Source: Marinobacter orientalis
Lineage (GTDB): Bacteria; Pseudomonadota; Gammaproteobacteria; Pseudomonadales; Oleiphilaceae
Direction of reading: 5' to 3'
NCBI RefSeq assembly: GCF_004792665.1
Contig: NZ_SRZX01000001.1
Span: forward strand, 496,001 to 560,000
Length of the DNA: 64,000 bases
Shown here: positions 54,586-64,000 of the stretch, one piece after another
Position numbering within the stretch: position 1 is the first letter of the stretch
Layout: each line of letters begins with the position of its first letter
Made by a program: the position numbers and the translations under genes
Notes under the pieces: generated by a model
The model's database searches: none
What the model saw: the letters and a program-made list of their open reading frames with translations, nothing else
Told to the model about the DNA's origin: nothing

Positions 54586-56451
54586 ATGCGCACTTCGCTT
54601 CGGTTCGCGCTGGCCCTGCTTTGGCTGGCAACAGGTTTTAACGCGTACGCCAACCCGCTGCCAGACCCAGGAGATCTCCACCAACAACCTGCATGGCTGA
54701 CCCTCGTCCACTACCAGTCTGAGCGCTTCGGTGACCGCTACATCAGCCAGGCCGATGATGACAGTTTCTTCCTCAGTGAGCGGGGCAAAACCTCTCCCAA
54801 AGCAGAGCTTGATGCCACACTGAAAGCGATCACCCAACCCGGAAGCGGCGATAACCACGCCCGCTGCCGTTTCCCGGCCAGGGATCGCTGGCTCAGACAG
54901 CAACTGGATTTGCCACAGCAACCGGCCGATTGCCCTGCCTACGAGGAATGGACTGAAGAGCTGAATACGGAAACTGTAACTCTGGTATTTGCAGCTTCCT
55001 ACCTCAACAGCCCGTCGTCGATGTTTGGCCATACCTTCCTGCGCCTTGATCCGCCCCAGGAAGACGAGGAAACCAATCTGATTCTGGCCAACACCATTTC
55101 TTACGCTGCCGACGCTGCCGCCCACGACAACGAGATCATGTTTGCCTACAAAGGCATATTCGGCGGCTACCCGGGCATCACCTCCATCCAGCCCTATTAC
55201 GAAAAGATCCGCCTCTATTCCGATATCGAACATCGGGACCTTTGGGAGTACCAGCTCAACCTGACCCAGACAGAAGTCGATATGATGCTGGCCCACACCT
55301 GGGAGATCCGCGACCGTAACTTCGACTATTATTTCTTCGACGAGAACTGTGCCTACCGGCTGCTGGCCCTGATCGACGCTGCCCGCCCCGGCACCAATCT
55401 GCTGGACGAAGTCGGCACCCACGCCATTCCCTCCGACACCGTCCGCTGGGTAGTTGACCGGGGTCTGGTGGAGGAGGTTTACTACAGACCCTCTGCAGCA
55501 ACCAGCGTCAGCCACAGCATCGACTCCCTGCCCGGCGATCACCAGACCCTCGCTGCCGCCATTGCCAACGGCTACGTGGCTGCAGACGCGCCGGAGGTAA
55601 GAGCATTAAGCGATGAAGACCGGGCCCGGGTACTGGACACCACCTATGACTATGTCCGTTACCAGAGCGAGGCCGACGGCTGGCCCCGTGAACATGCGGC
55701 GCCCCTGTCGCACGATCTACTGCGGGAACGCAGTCAGATTCGTGACGTGGCCGTCGAGGACGGCCCACCCAATCCTGCCATCCGTGATGATCAGGGCCAC
55801 GATACCTTCCGCGCCAGTGTCAGCGGCGGGCAACTGGGGGATCGCAACTTCACTGAGCTCACCCTTCGTCCGGCCTATCACGACATTCTCGACCCGCCCG
55901 CCGGCTATCGCAGCGGCGCCCAGCTTCAGTTCCTGCGCCTGGACGCCCGTCTGTATACCGACAATAACGAATTGCAGATCGAACAGCTGACTGGCGTGGA
56001 GATCCGTTCGCTTTCGCCCCGCAACCAGTTCTTCTCGCCATTATCCTGGCAGGTCGGCTTCGGTGGCCGCCGCACGGACACCGAAAACAACCGCGTTTTT
56101 ACCCCCTATCTGGAAGGGGGTGCCGGCGGCAGCTGGCAACTGGCCAGGGGAACCCAGGCCTTCGCCATTGCCACCGCTGATCTGGAAATCGACGACGACC
56201 TGCGTCGGGGCTACGATGTTGCTCCGGGCGCCGACCTGGGCCTGTTTCACCAGAACAACCAGTTCAGCCTTCTGGCTGGTGTGAAAACCAGGGCCTGGAT
56301 CGTCAGCAGCCAGCATCGACAGGACCAGGCCTATCTGGAAGCCAACTGGCACTTCGGACGGGAGTTCAGCCTGTTCGGAAAATTCAGCCGTGAAGACCAC
56401 TACGACAGGTACCGCAGCACATGGCAACTCGGACTCCACGCCTACTTCTGA
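54586..56451 (+). CDS. DUF4105/Lnb-like periplasmic domain fused to an outer-membrane beta-barrel
   Basis: 621-residue envelope protein. Residues 1-22 are a signal peptide (cleavage after AYA). Residues about 130-320 form the DUF4105 (Lnb N-terminal periplasmic) domain, with SSMFGHTFLRLD (His149) and FFDENCAYRLLALID (Cys255); a His followed by an Asn-Cys motif is the layout of permuted NlpC/P60-LRAT-type thiol acyltransferases and hydrolases. Residues about 405-621 show alternating hydrophobic strands and end in GLHAYF with C-terminal Phe, so this part is probably an outer-membrane barrel. The last 31 bases overlap the hydrolase gene. An acyl-transfer role on lipids or lipoproteins is inference from the Lnb likeness. 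Confidence 0.8.
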   Translation: MRTSLRFALALLWLATGFNAYANPLPDPGDLHQQPAWLTLVHYQSERFGDRYISQADDDSFFLSERGKTSPKAELDATLKAITQPGSGDNHARCRFPARDRWLRQQLDLPQQPADCPAYEEWTEELNTETVTLVFAASYLNSPSSMFGHTFLRLDPPQEDEETNLILANTISYAADAAAHDNEIMFAYKGIFGGYPGITSIQPYYEKIRLYSDIEHRDLWEYQLNLTQTEVDMMLAHTWEIRDRNFDYYFFDENCAYRLLALIDAARPGTNLLDEVGTHAIPSDTVRWVVDRGLVEEVYYRPSAATSVSHSIDSLPGDHQTLAAAIANGYVAADAPEVRALSDEDRARVLDTTYDYVRYQSEADGWPREHAAPLSHDLLRERSQIRDVAVEDGPPNPAIRDDQGHDTFRASVSGGQLGDRNFTELTLRPAYHDILDPPAGYRSGAQLQFLRLDARLYTDNNELQIEQLTGVEIRSLSPRNQFFSPLSWQVGFGGRRTDTENNRVFTPYLEGGAGGSWQLARGTQAFAIATADLEIDDDLRRGYDVAPGADLGLFHQNNQFSLLAGVKTRAWIVSSQHRQDQAYLEANWHFGREFSLFGKFSREDHYDRYRSTWQLGLHAYF

Positions 56452-57287
56452 AAACATTCGCCGGCACCGCTGCCGCCTTCATTTTGCTACTGCAGGCCGG
56501 CTGCAGCAGTCTGTTCTTCTATCCCGACCAGGTCATTTACGTTACCCCGGACCGCCTGAACCTGGAATATGAAGACGTATTCCTGAACACCGCGGACGGC
56601 GAGACTCTCCATGGCTGGTGGCTGCCCGCAAAATCGGAGCCCAAAGGCACCGTCTATTTTCTCCACGGCAATGCCCAGAACATCAGCAGCCACATCATGA
56701 ACGTCGCCTGGCTCCCCGAAAAGCGCTACAACGTATTCCTTATCGACTACCGGGGATATGGCCGCTCAACCGGAGCACCGGACATAGAGGGCAGCCTGCA
56801 CGATGCCGAGACCGGCCTGCGGTGGCTGACTGACCAGCCGGACATACAGAACCGGCCACTGTTCCTGCTGGGCCAGAGCCTCGGCGGAGCACTGGGCACC
56901 AACCTGGCCAGCGAATGGGTAAAACGCAACGAACAACCGCCGCTGGATGGCGTAATCCTCGACGGCACCTTCTCCGGGTTCCGCAGCATTGCCCGTGAGA
57001 AACTGGGCGACTTCTGGCTTACATGGCCACTGCAGATTCCCCTGAGCTGGACAGTTACTGACGAATATGAAACCTATGAGCACATCGGGAATATCAGCCC
57101 CGTGCCGGTAATGGTGATCCACAGTGTCCGCGATGGCATTATCCCGTTTCATCATGGGCGGCGGTTGTATGAGGCTGCGGAAGAGCCCAAGGAATTTCTG
57201 CGGACGGATACGGGCCATGGGGCGACGTTTGTGATTCCGGGATATCAGGCAGCGGTGCTTGGATTTATGGATGCTAATGGTGAATAG
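56421..57287 (+). CDS. Lipoprotein alpha/beta hydrolase (BEM46-like)
   Basis: 288-residue serine hydrolase anchored as a lipoprotein: the signal ends in LLQAGC (Cys28). The catalytic triad fits Ser153 in LLGQSLGGAL, Asp238 in HSVRDGIIPF and His266 in DTGHGATF; VYFLHGNAQN supplies the oxyanion hole and IDYRGYGRSTG the usual strand. Asp238 is followed by the BEM46-type IPFHHGRRLYE. It starts 31 bases inside the DUF4105 gene, so translation is coupled and a shared envelope function is likely. The substrate (lipid ester, peptide or thioester) is unknown. Confidence 0.85.
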   Translation: MATRTPRLLLKTFAGTAAAFILLLQAGCSSLFFYPDQVIYVTPDRLNLEYEDVFLNTADGETLHGWWLPAKSEPKGTVYFLHGNAQNISSHIMNVAWLPEKRYNVFLIDYRGYGRSTGAPDIEGSLHDAETGLRWLTDQPDIQNRPLFLLGQSLGGALGTNLASEWVKRNEQPPLDGVILDGTFSGFRSIAREKLGDFWLTWPLQIPLSWTVTDEYETYEHIGNISPVPVMVIHSVRDGIIPFHHGRRLYEAAEEPKEFLRTDTGHGATFVIPGYQAAVLGFMDANGE

Positions 57288-57299
57288 GGGGCCTGGGTT

Positions 57300-57333
57300 T
57301 GTCGGATTACGGCTTTGCCTAATCCGACCTACG
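57300..57333. repeat. REP-like palindrome
   Basis: GTCGGATTACGGCTTTGCC...AATCCGACCTACGG, same family as the cluster at 24199-24370, just after the hydrolase stop. Confidence 0.85.
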
Positions 57334-57340
57334 GGTCTTG

Positions 57341-57361
57341 CAAAACCGTGGAGCGCCAGGG
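57341..57361. repeat. Remnant of the inverted-repeat element family
   Basis: This 21-base stretch, containing AACCGTGGAGCGCCAGGG, matches 33571-33590 and the next base with one mismatch. The rest of the element is missing, so it looks like a broken copy. Confidence 0.6.
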
Positions 57362-57379
57362 CTTGCAGGCCTGGAAATG

Positions 57380-57418
57380 AAAAGCCCGCCGGACTCTGAT
57401 GAGTGGCGGGCTTTTTTT
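57380..57418. terminator. Bidirectional terminator between the hydrolase gene and pnp
   Basis: AAAAGCCCGCC (57380-57390) pairs with GGCGGGCTTTT (57405-57415), followed by more T on the plus strand and mirrored by AAAA for the minus strand. It can end both convergent transcripts. Confidence 0.9.
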
Positions 57419-57452
57419 GTCGGATTACGGCTTCGCCTGATCCGACCTACGG
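57418..57452. repeat. REP-like palindrome
   Basis: GTCGGATTACGGCTTCGCC...GATCCGACCTACGG, directly after the terminator and before the pnp stop; one stem base is changed relative to the copy at 57300. Confidence 0.85.
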
Positions 57453-57478
57453 GTTGGTGAAACCCGCGGCATCAAGGC

Positions 57479-59602
57479 TTACAGCGCGGAGAGATCCGTG
57501 GGCTGTTCGCCTTCCTTTACTTCTTTCATGGACAGTTTTACGCGTCCGCGGTTGTCTACGTCCAGTACCTTCACCAGAACTTCCTGGCCTTCGCTGAGCT
57601 CGTCGGTGACGTTCTCGATGCGGCGGTCAGAGATCTGGGAGATATGTACCAGACCATCCTTGCCGGGCAGGATGTTAACGAAGGCACCGAAGTCCACAAT
57701 GCGCTCAACACGGCCCCTGTAGATGGCGCCAACCTCGATTTCCGCAGTGATTTCCATCACCCGCTTCATCGCGGCGTTGGCCGCATCCTGGTTGTCGGCA
57801 TAGATCTTCACATTACCGTCGTCATCCAGATCAATGGAAGCGCCGGTCTCGTCACAGATGGAGCGGATGGTGGAGCCGCCCTTGCCGATGACGTCGCGGA
57901 TCTTCTCCGGGTTGATCTTGATGGTGGTGATGCTTGGCGCGCGGCTTGAAAGTTCCTTGCGCGGTGTGGCAATCACCTTCGCCATTTCGCCCAGGATATG
58001 CATACGCGCTGCGTTGGCCTGGTCGAGAGCGACTTCCATGATTTCGTCGGTGATGCCCTGGATCTTGATGTCCATCTGCAGCGCCGTGATACCTTCAGAA
58101 GTACCCGCCACCTTGAAGTCCATATCACCGAGGTGGTCCTCATCGCCGAGGATATCGGTCAGAACCGCGAACTTGTCGCCTTCCTTGACCAGACCCATGG
58201 CAATACCGGCCACTGGCGCCTTGATCGGCACGCCGGCATCCATCAGCGCCAGGCTGGAACCACAGACGGACGCCATGGAGCTGGAACCGTTGGACTCGGT
58301 GATCTCGGATACCGCGCGGATGGTGTACGGAAACTCTTCCATGGAAGGCATGACCGCAGCCACACCACGCTTGGCCAGACGGCCGTGGCCGACTTCACGA
58401 CGACCCGGCGTACCGACACGACCAGCTTCGCCGACGGAGTACGGAGGGAAGTTGTAATGGAACAGGAACGGATCCTTGCGCTCCCCTTCCAGGGCATCGA
58501 TGATCTGCATGTCACGAGCGGTACCCAGTGTGGTGGTCACGATGGCCTGGGTTTCACCACGGGTAAACAGCGCCGAACCGTGGGTGCTGGGCAGAACGCC
58601 GACTTCCACTTCGATAGGACGGACTGTCTTGTTGTCACGGCCGTCAATGCGCGGCTTGCCGTCGATAACCTGCTTGCGCACAATGGTCTTTTCGACCTTG
58701 CCGAAATACTTTTTGACATCATCCGCAGAAGGCTGGCCTTCCTCTTCGCCTGCCAGCTTCTCAACCAGCGCGCTCTTGATCTCGCCCAGCCGTGCGTAAC
58801 GCTCCATCTTGTCGCGGATGCTGTAGGCTTCCTCGATGGCAGCGGCAGCCTCGGCGTTAACGGCATTCAGCAGCTCGGTGTTTTCCGGCTCCGGCTGCCA
58901 GTCCCAGCGGGGCTTGCCAACTTCTGCGGCAAGTTCCTTGATGGCAGTAATCGCTGTCTGCATCTCCTGGTGGCCAAAGAGCACGGCACCCAGCATCTGG
59001 TCTTCGATCAGGCCCTTGGCTTCTGATTCAACCATCAGAACCGCATCCTCGGTACCGGCGACCACCATGTCCAGCAGGGAGGTTTCCAGCTCTTCGAAGG
59101 TCGGGTTGAGGAAATAGCCGCGCTCGTTGGTGTATCCTACGCGCGATGCACCAATCGGACCGTCAAAGGGAATACCGGAGATGGACAGGGCTGCCGAAGC
59201 GGCCAGCATTGCGGCGATGTCCGGGTCCTGGTTCTTGCTGGATGACATCACCGTGGTAATGACCTGGGTTTCGTTCATGAACCCCTTGGGGAACAGCGGA
59301 CGAATCGGACGGTCGATCAGACGGGAAGTCAGGGTTTCTTTCTCGGACGGACGGCCTTCACGCTTGAAGAAGCCACCCGGGATTTTGCCAACGGCGTAGG
59401 TCTTCTCGAAGTAGTTCACGGTCAGCGGGAAGAACGGCTGACCGGGCTTGGCGTCTTTGGCAGCAACCACGGTACCCAGTACCGAGATATCATCAACGGT
59501 TACCAGCACTGAGCCGGTGGCCTGACGGGCAATGCGGCCGGTTTCAATCGTGACGGTCTTGCCGCCAAGTTCAAACGTTTTCTTTACGGGTTTGAGATCC
59601 AC
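57479..59602 (-). CDS. pnp: Polynucleotide phosphorylase
   Basis: Phosphorolytic 3'-5' exoribonuclease of RNA turnover, 707 residues. Two RNase PH domains are visible ([18 protein letters not shown] and [21 protein letters not shown], with [25 protein letters not shown]), then a KH domain ([26 protein letters not shown]) and an S1 domain ([34 protein letters not shown]). ATG codons at 59623 and 59620 lack a ribosome binding site, while AGGAG stands five bases before GTG 59602, so GTG is the likely start. Downstream of rpsO in the usual order; its leader can form long hairpins. Confidence 0.95.
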   Translation of the reverse strand: MDLKPVKKTFELGGKTVTIETGRIARQATGSVLVTVDDISVLGTVVAAKDAKPGQPFFPLTVNYFEKTYAVGKIPGGFFKREGRPSEKETLTSRLIDRPIRPLFPKGFMNETQVITTVMSSSKNQDPDIAAMLAASAALSISGIPFDGPIGASRVGYTNERGYFLNPTFEELETSLLDMVVAGTEDAVLMVESEAKGLIEDQMLGAVLFGHQEMQTAITAIKELAAEVGKPRWDWQPEPENTELLNAVNAEAAAAIEEAYSIRDKMERYARLGEIKSALVEKLAGEEEGQPSADDVKKYFGKVEKTIVRKQVIDGKPRIDGRDNKTVRPIEVEVGVLPSTHGSALFTRGETQAIVTTTLGTARDMQIIDALEGERKDPFLFHYNFPPYSVGEAGRVGTPGRREVGHGRLAKRGVAAVMPSMEEFPYTIRAVSEITESNGSSSMASVCGSSLALMDAGVPIKAPVAGIAMGLVKEGDKFAVLTDILGDEDHLGDMDFKVAGTSEGITALQMDIKIQGITDEIMEVALDQANAARMHILGEMAKVIATPRKELSSRAPSITTIKINPEKIRDVIGKGGSTIRSICDETGASIDLDDDGNVKIYADNQDAANAAMKRVMEITAEIEVGAIYRGRVERIVDFGAFVNILPGKDGLVHISQISDRRIENVTDELSEGQEVLVKVLDVDNRGRVKLSMKEVKEGEQPTDLSAL

Positions 59603-59721
59603 TGTAACTCCTGAATTCATCATTTCAAATTGACTCGGACAGCCCGCCCATGCGGACTGTCCGTTTTAACTGCACCACGGCCTGAACTGATGAACTGAAG
59701 AGCAACCCGTCTGAAAGCTAA

Positions 59722-59794
59722 CAGGCTGTTGCAAAATCCCGGGCCGGGCAGTATTCCCCTCGGGAAATCCGGGGCCGGGGTTTTCAACAACCTG
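59722..59794 (-). promoter_or_regulatory. Long imperfect hairpin in the pnp leader
   Basis: CAGGCTGTTGCAAAATCCCG and following bases (59722-59745) pair with GGCCGGGGTTTTCAACAACC and following bases (59773-59794), giving a stem of about 22 bp with few mismatches. It lies between rpsO and pnp. In enteric bacteria a leader hairpin cut by RNase III lets PNPase control its own mRNA; the same could apply here, or this may be an extragenic repeat of the CAGGCTGTTG type. The rest of the 313-base gap holds no gene. Confidence 0.55.
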
Positions 59795-59869
59795 CTATCA
59801 ATTTCAACTTTCCAATACGACAGGGAGTTTCTTCAGGTTTCACTGACAGACACGATGCAGGGGAGAAGC

Positions 59870-59901
59870 ACAACCAGCGGGGCAAATGCCCCGCTGGTTG
59901 T
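59870..59901 (-). terminator. Perfect 15-bp hairpin directly after rpsO
   Basis: ACAACCAGCGGGGCA (59870-59884) and its exact complement (59887-59901), 14 bases after the rpsO stop. The minus strand has only a weak U-rich stretch behind it (GCTTCT), so it is either a leaky terminator or a processing and stability element between rpsO and pnp. Confidence 0.7.
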
Positions 59902-59915
59902 TAAGTACAACCGGA

Positions 59916-60185
59916 CTAGCGACGCAGGTTCAGACGCTGGATCAGTTCCAGGTAGCGGTCTGCGTTCTTACGCTTCAGGTAATCCAGCAGCTTGCGGCGC
60001 TGGTTAACCATCCGGATCAGACCACGGCGGGAATGGTGATCCTGCTTGTTGGTCTTGAAGTGACCCTGCAGCTTGTTGATGTTGTGGCTCAACAGTGCAA
60101 CCTGAACTTCAGGAGAACCGGTATCGCCATCACCCTGCTGAAAATCCTTAACGATCTGTGCTTTCTCATCGGCAGAAAGTGCCAT
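59916..60185 (-). CDS. rpsO: 30S ribosomal protein S15
   Basis: Primary 16S rRNA-binding protein of the small subunit platform, 89 residues, the exact usual length. [44 protein letters not shown], then [27 protein letters not shown] match S15 from end to end. It lies between truB (93 bases) and pnp (313 bases) in the conserved infB-rbfA-truB-rpsO-pnp order, with GAGGT before the ATG. Confidence 0.98.
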   Translation of the reverse strand: MALSADEKAQIVKDFQQGDGDTGSPEVQVALLSHNINKLQGHFKTNKQDHHSRRGLIRMVNQRRKLLDYLKRKNADRYLELIQRLNLRR

Positions 60186-60278
60186 AACTCACCTCAATTG
60201 TCGCGATGCTATCGAATTCGGCCGAACCACGCATCTCTACAGCCCGGCTAATCAGCCCCAACCATTATCAAACGGTTG

Positions 60279-61199
60279 TCAGCTACTCTTCACCAGACGA
60301 CGAGGCACCAGCTTGGTGGCCTCCCCCTCCGGGAATCCTTCCGCCAGCCCGACAAAGCGCCCGTTGCCATAAAGGCGAACGTACCCTTCGACTGGCTGAC
60401 CCGATATTCTAACTGTTTGTCCATTCAATATCGACACCAGCGCACTGCCTTCCAGTTGCTGTTCCGGAAACATGGAGAGCGCGGCATCCGGGGCCACCAG
60501 CAGGGTATCCAGACTTTCTCCCTGTTCACGCATGGATTCCAGGGTGCTGACGTTGCAGGCATCTGCCAGAGTGAAGCCTGAAGCCATGGTGCGGCGCAGG
60601 GCCGTCACATGGGCACCGCAACCCAGAGCCTCGCCAATATCTTCCACCAGCGAACGGATATAGGTGCCCTTGGTGCAACTGACCGCGATATCGATCTCGG
60701 TTTCACGCACCTCCAGCAGTTTCAGTTCATAGATGGTGACCGGGCGGGACGGGCGCTCCACTTCAATGCCTTGCCGCGCGTATTCATAGAGAGGGCGACC
60801 CTTGTGTTTGAGCGCTGAATACATGGAAGGAACCTGCTGGATATCACCGCGGAAACGGTCGAGCACCGGCTCCAGGGCCTCCGCATCCAGTCCCGGCGGT
60901 ACCGGATGTTCAGCCACCACCGCGCCTTCACTGTCGCCGGTTTCGGTGCGAACACCCAGGCTCGCGGTGGCGATGTACGCCTTGTCGCTGTCCAGCATCA
61001 TCTGGGAAAACTTGGTGGCCTCGCCAAAGCACAGCGGCAACACGCCGGTGGCAAGCGGATCCAGGGCACCGGTATGGCCAGCCTTGGCCGCGCCGAAAAG
61101 CCGCTTTACCTGCTGCAGAATGCCATTGGAAGTGATATCCATTGGCTTATCGATAACGAGGATGCCGTTTACGTCACGACCTTTGTGGCGTCGGCTCAA
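60279..61199 (-). CDS. truB: tRNA pseudouridine 55 synthase
   Basis: Makes pseudouridine 55 in the T-loop of tRNAs. The 306-residue protein has the catalytic motif [22 protein letters not shown] (Asp near residue 46), [31 protein letters not shown] and a C-terminal PUA-like part ([17 protein letters not shown]). The start overlaps the rbfA stop by four bases, showing translational coupling. Confidence 0.96.
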   Translation of the reverse strand: MSRRHKGRDVNGILVIDKPMDITSNGILQQVKRLFGAAKAGHTGALDPLATGVLPLCFGEATKFSQMMLDSDKAYIATASLGVRTETGDSEGAVVAEHPVPPGLDAEALEPVLDRFRGDIQQVPSMYSALKHKGRPLYEYARQGIEVERPSRPVTIYELKLLEVRETEIDIAVSCTKGTYIRSLVEDIGEALGCGAHVTALRRTMASGFTLADACNVSTLESMREQGESLDTLLVAPDAALSMFPEQQLEGSALVSILNGQTVRISGQPVEGYVRLYGNGRFVGLAEGFPEGEATKLVPRRLVKSS

Positions 61200-61603
61200 T
61201 CGTCTCGCTCCGTATCATCGCGATCAACCGCCGGCTTGTCACCGACGGCCTCACGGATCAGATTGTCCATATGGCGACTGTGCCCAAGCAGCGAGTCGAA
61301 GTGGAAGCGCAGCTGGGGAGTTACCCGTAACTTCATGGCACGGCCAATCTGGCCGCGCAGGAAGCCGGAGGCCTTGTTCAGAACCGCCAGGGATTCCTTT
61401 ACCTGCGGCGACTCCGCGGTCAGTTCCTCGGTGGTGAGCAGGGATACGTAGATATCCGCGTATCCCAGGTCACGGCTGACCTTGACGGCATTCACCGTGA
61501 CCATGCCCACCCGCGGGTCTTTGATTTCCCGCTGGATGAGCTGGGCCAGCTCACGTTGCATCTGATCGCCAATGCGATCTATCCGGCTGAACTCTTTTGG
61601 CAT
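61196..61603 (-). CDS. rbfA: 30S ribosome-binding factor
   Basis: Late 16S rRNA maturation factor and cold-shock protein, 135 residues. [50 protein letters not shown] and the C-terminal [19 protein letters not shown] are the RbfA pattern, including the KH-like fold. It shares one base with the infB stop (TGATG) and four with truB. Confidence 0.96.
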   Translation of the reverse strand: MPKEFSRIDRIGDQMQRELAQLIQREIKDPRVGMVTVNAVKVSRDLGYADIYVSLLTTEELTAESPQVKESLAVLNKASGFLRGQIGRAMKLRVTPQLRFHFDSLLGHSRHMDNLIREAVGDKPAVDRDDTERDD

Positions 61604-64000
61604 CAGGCCCCCGTAGACTCAAGCTTACGCTCGACGCGGACACGATCGAATACCTCGATCTGGTCACCGACTTTGACGTCGTAACCCTTGACGCCGATAC
61701 CACACTCCATGCCGCTGCGGACTTCCGGTACGTCGTCCTTATAGCGACGCAGGGATTCCAGCTCGCCCTCGAAGATCACCACGTTGTCCCGCAGAACGCG
61801 AATGGGCTTGTTCCGGTAAACCGTGCCTTCAATCACCATGCAACCGGCCACCTGGCCGTACTTCGGTGAACGGAACACATCCCGCACCTCGGCAATGCCC
61901 ACGATATCCTCACGGAATTCCGGTGCCAGCATACCGGTCAGGGCTGCCTTAACATCATCAATCAGATTGTAGATGATGCTGTAGTAGCGCAGATCCAGGC
62001 CTTCCTGTTCAACCAGTCGCTTCGCCGCTGTATCGGCACGCACATTAAAGCCGAAGATAACGGCATTGGTGGCCATCGCCAGGCTCACGTCCGTCTCGGC
62101 AATACCGCCAACGCCGGCAGACACGATCTTCACCTGTACTTCCTCGTTGCCCAGATCCTTGAGCGACTTGATAATGGCTTCCAGAGAACCGCGGACGTCG
62201 GTCTTGAGGACCACGTTGAGGGTTTTGACCTCGTCCTTGCCCATGTTCTCGAACAGGTTCTCCAGCTTGGCCGCCTGCTGCCTGTGCAAACGCTGCTCGC
62301 GCTCACGGGTCTGGCGGAATTCGGCCAGTTCCTTGGCCTTCTTCTCGTCGGCCACGGCAAAGAACTCATCACCGGCATTGGGCGTACCGTTCAGGCCCAG
62401 AATCTCCACCGGGATCGACGGCCCGGCTTCCCGGACCTGCTTACCGGCTTCATCGGTCATGGCGCGGACCTTGCCGAAGTAGCCACCGGCAACAACCATT
62501 TCGCCCTGGCGCAGGGTGCCGTTCTGGACCAGCACTGTGGCCACTGAGCCACGGCCGCGCTCCAGACTGGACTCGACAACCACACCCTTGGCCGGCGCGT
62601 CCGGAGACGCTTCCAGCTCAAGAATTTCGGCCTGCAGCAACAATGCTTCAAGCAGGTCGTCGATGCCCTCACCGGTGTGGGCGGATACCGGAATGAACTG
62701 GACGTCACCGCCCCAGTCTTCCGGAATCACTTCCATACCGGCCAGTTCGGTCTTGATGCGGTCAGGATCCGCCTCTTCCTTGTCCATCTTGTTCATCGCA
62801 ACCACGATGGGCACACCGGCAGAGCGGGCGTGCTGGACAGCTTCCTTGGTCTGGGGCATGACACCGTCATCGGCCGCAACCACCAGGACTACAATATCCG
62901 TACACTGGGCACCACGAGCACGCATTGCCGTAAAGGCGGCGTGACCCGGAGTATCCAGGAAAGACACCATGCCGTGATCGGTCTCCACGTGGTAGGCACC
63001 GATGTGCTGGGTAATACCACCAGACTCACCGGAAGCGACCTTGGTACGACGGATGTAGTCCAACAGCGAAGTCTTGCCGTGGTCGACGTGACCCATCACG
63101 CTTACAACCGGGGCACGCTTGGTTCTGTCCTTACCCTCGAAGGCAAACCCGCTGAGCACCTCTTCCTCGAACGCGTCCTCGCTGACCGTGTTGGGCTTGT
63201 GGCCCAGCTCTTCGGTCACCAGCACCGCAGTTTCCTGATCGAGAGCCTGGTTGATCGTTGCCATTACCCCCATGCCCATCAGCTTCTTGATCACATCCGC
63301 TGACTTGACTGCCATCCGCTGGGCAAGTTCGCCCACGGTGATCGTTTCGGGAATATCGACTTCTCGTACCATTGGTTTGGTCGGCCTCTCGAAAGCATGA
63401 CGCTTTTCTTTCGGTTTCTTTTTCGCGCGAAGTGGCTTGCGCAGCGTGGTGTCTTCTTCCTCTTCACTGACAATCAGAGGTTCATCCACCGGACGGTTAC
63501 GAGGCCCGCGATGCCCGGCGGACTTCTTCTTGGGCTTGCCTTCGTCAGTCTCATCACCACGCTCACGGGCTTTTTCTTTCTTTTTCTTCGGCTTGCGATC
63601 CTTACCCTCGCCATCTTCAGGCGGCGGAATCGGCATGTCTTCCGGCGCGGGAACCGGCGACGGTTCCGGCTCGGCAGCCACTTCCGGCTTTTCTTTCTCT
63701 TCCGGCTTCTCTTCGGCAACCGGCGTTTCAGCCGGCGCCTCTGAGACCGGAGCTTCCGGCTTCGGCGCTTCTGCAGGTTGTGCCTGCTGAGCTGCTACCG
63801 CCGGCGTTTCCTCCGGCGCTGTGGTGGCCTGCTCTTCTGCAGCCTCTTCCGGCTTCGGCGCTTCCGGCTCCAGCTCAGCGCGCTTGATATAAGTACGGCG
63901 CTTGCGGACCTCAACATTAACCGTTTTTGCACGGCCTGCTTTCAGCGTGGTTGTTGTCTTGCGCTTGAGAGTAATCTTCTTTGGCTCGGACTCATCCTCA
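61603..64000 (-). CDS. infB: Translation initiation factor IF-2 (partial, N-terminus beyond right edge)
   Basis: GTPase that places initiator tRNA on the ribosome. The frame stays open to the window end, giving about 798 visible codons. The visible N-terminal part is a charged Pro/Glu/Ala/Lys-rich linker, then an IF2_N domain ([25 protein letters not shown]). The G domain has G1 [10 protein letters not shown]3 DTPGHAAF and G4 NKMD, followed by the beta-barrel and C-terminal tRNA-binding domains ([33 protein letters not shown]). An ATG at 63681 lies inside the linker and is not the start. The upstream neighbour is expected to be nusA, outside the window. Confidence 0.97.
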   Translation of the reverse strand, partial: EDESEPKKITLKRKTTTTLKAGRAKTVNVEVRKRRTYIKRAELEPEAPKPEEAAEEQATTAPEETPAVAAQQAQPAEAPKPEAPVSEAPAETPVAEEKPEEKEKPEVAAEPEPSPVPAPEDMPIPPPEDGEGKDRKPKKKKEKARERGDETDEGKPKKKSAGHRGPRNRPVDEPLIVSEEEEDTTLRKPLRAKKKPKEKRHAFERPTKPMVREVDIPETITVGELAQRMAVKSADVIKKLMGMGVMATINQALDQETAVLVTEELGHKPNTVSEDAFEEEVLSGFAFEGKDRTKRAPVVSVMGHVDHGKTSLLDYIRRTKVASGESGGITQHIGAYHVETDHGMVSFLDTPGHAAFTAMRARGAQCTDIVVLVVAADDGVMPQTKEAVQHARSAGVPIVVAMNKMDKEEADPDRIKTELAGMEVIPEDWGGDVQFIPVSAHTGEGIDDLLEALLLQAEILELEASPDAPAKGVVVESSLERGRGSVATVLVQNGTLRQGEMVVAGGYFGKVRAMTDEAGKQVREAGPSIPVEILGLNGTPNAGDEFFAVADEKKAKELAEFRQTREREQRLHRQQAAKLENLFENMGKDEVKTLNVVLKTDVRGSLEAIIKSLKDLGNEEVQVKIVSAGVGGIAETDVSLAMATNAVIFGFNVRADTAAKRLVEQEGLDLRYYSIIYNLIDDVKAALTGMLAPEFREDIVGIAEVRDVFRSPKYGQVAGCMVIEGTVYRNKPIRVLRDNVVIFEGELESLRRYKDDVPEVRSGMECGIGVKGYDVKVGDQIEVFDRVRVERKLESTGA

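Noticed and set aside
57998..59026. Open frame of 342 codons opposite pnp
   Set aside because: Shadow of pnp; its codons mirror the conserved RNase PH domains on the other strand.

Overview
The window looks like a chromosomal segment of a marine gammaproteobacterium, most probably Marinobacter or a close relative. This rests on gene content and gene order judged by eye, with no database search. Coding density is high and all genes are bacterial. I saw no tRNA, rRNA, CRISPR array, transposase or phage gene. A gene runs off each edge: carbamate kinase at the left, and translation initiation factor IF-2 at the right. Layout, left to right. (1) 1-4186, minus: an arginine deiminase operon (YfcC-type carrier, arcA, arcB, arcC). 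(2) 4436-5876: a CaCA antiporter and a small DUF4124 protein. (3) 5972-14838: a glycolate operon on the minus strand, TRAP transporter dctPQM, then glcG and glcD-glcE-glcF, divergent from a FadR/GlcC-type regulator. A 96-bp inverted-repeat element sits between glcE and glcF. (4) 14997-30582: arginine uptake and the arginine succinyltransferase (AST) pathway. An ABC transporter plus astE reads rightward and astC-aruF-aruG-astD-astB reads leftward; a TetR-controlled RND efflux pair lies between them. (5) 30631-40006: a DEDDh/GIY-YIG nuclease fusion, a porin, aceE-aceF and a KamA-family radical SAM protein. (6) 40090-48834: an unknown lipoprotein, a YbbN-type thioredoxin, a Lon-family protease, a sorbosone-dehydrogenase-like protein with a cytochrome c, a MarR regulator and a TPR membrane protein. 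(7) 48914-53856: a complete livKHMGF branched-chain amino acid transporter. (8) 54025-57287: three envelope genes (DUF3015, DUF4105/Lnb-like plus beta-barrel, lipoprotein alpha/beta hydrolase). (9) 57479-64000, minus: the conserved infB-rbfA-truB-rpsO-pnp cluster. How it works together: much of the window serves use of small organic acids and amino acids. Glycolate is taken up by TRAP and oxidised by GlcDEF. Arginine can be split by the deiminase route or burned by the AST route. Branched-chain amino acids enter through Liv, and pyruvate dehydrogenase feeds the TCA cycle. Two observations stand out. First, the FadR-family palindrome ACTGGT-N3-ACCAGT occurs at the glcC/dctP divergent region and again, with identical arms, next to a good promoter in front of the sorbosone-dehydrogenase/cytochrome c pair, suggesting a shared regulon. 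Second, the DUF3015-DUF4105-hydrolase set carries a His...Asn-Cys signature like lipoprotein acyltransferase Lnb and may be an undescribed envelope lipid or lipoprotein processing module.
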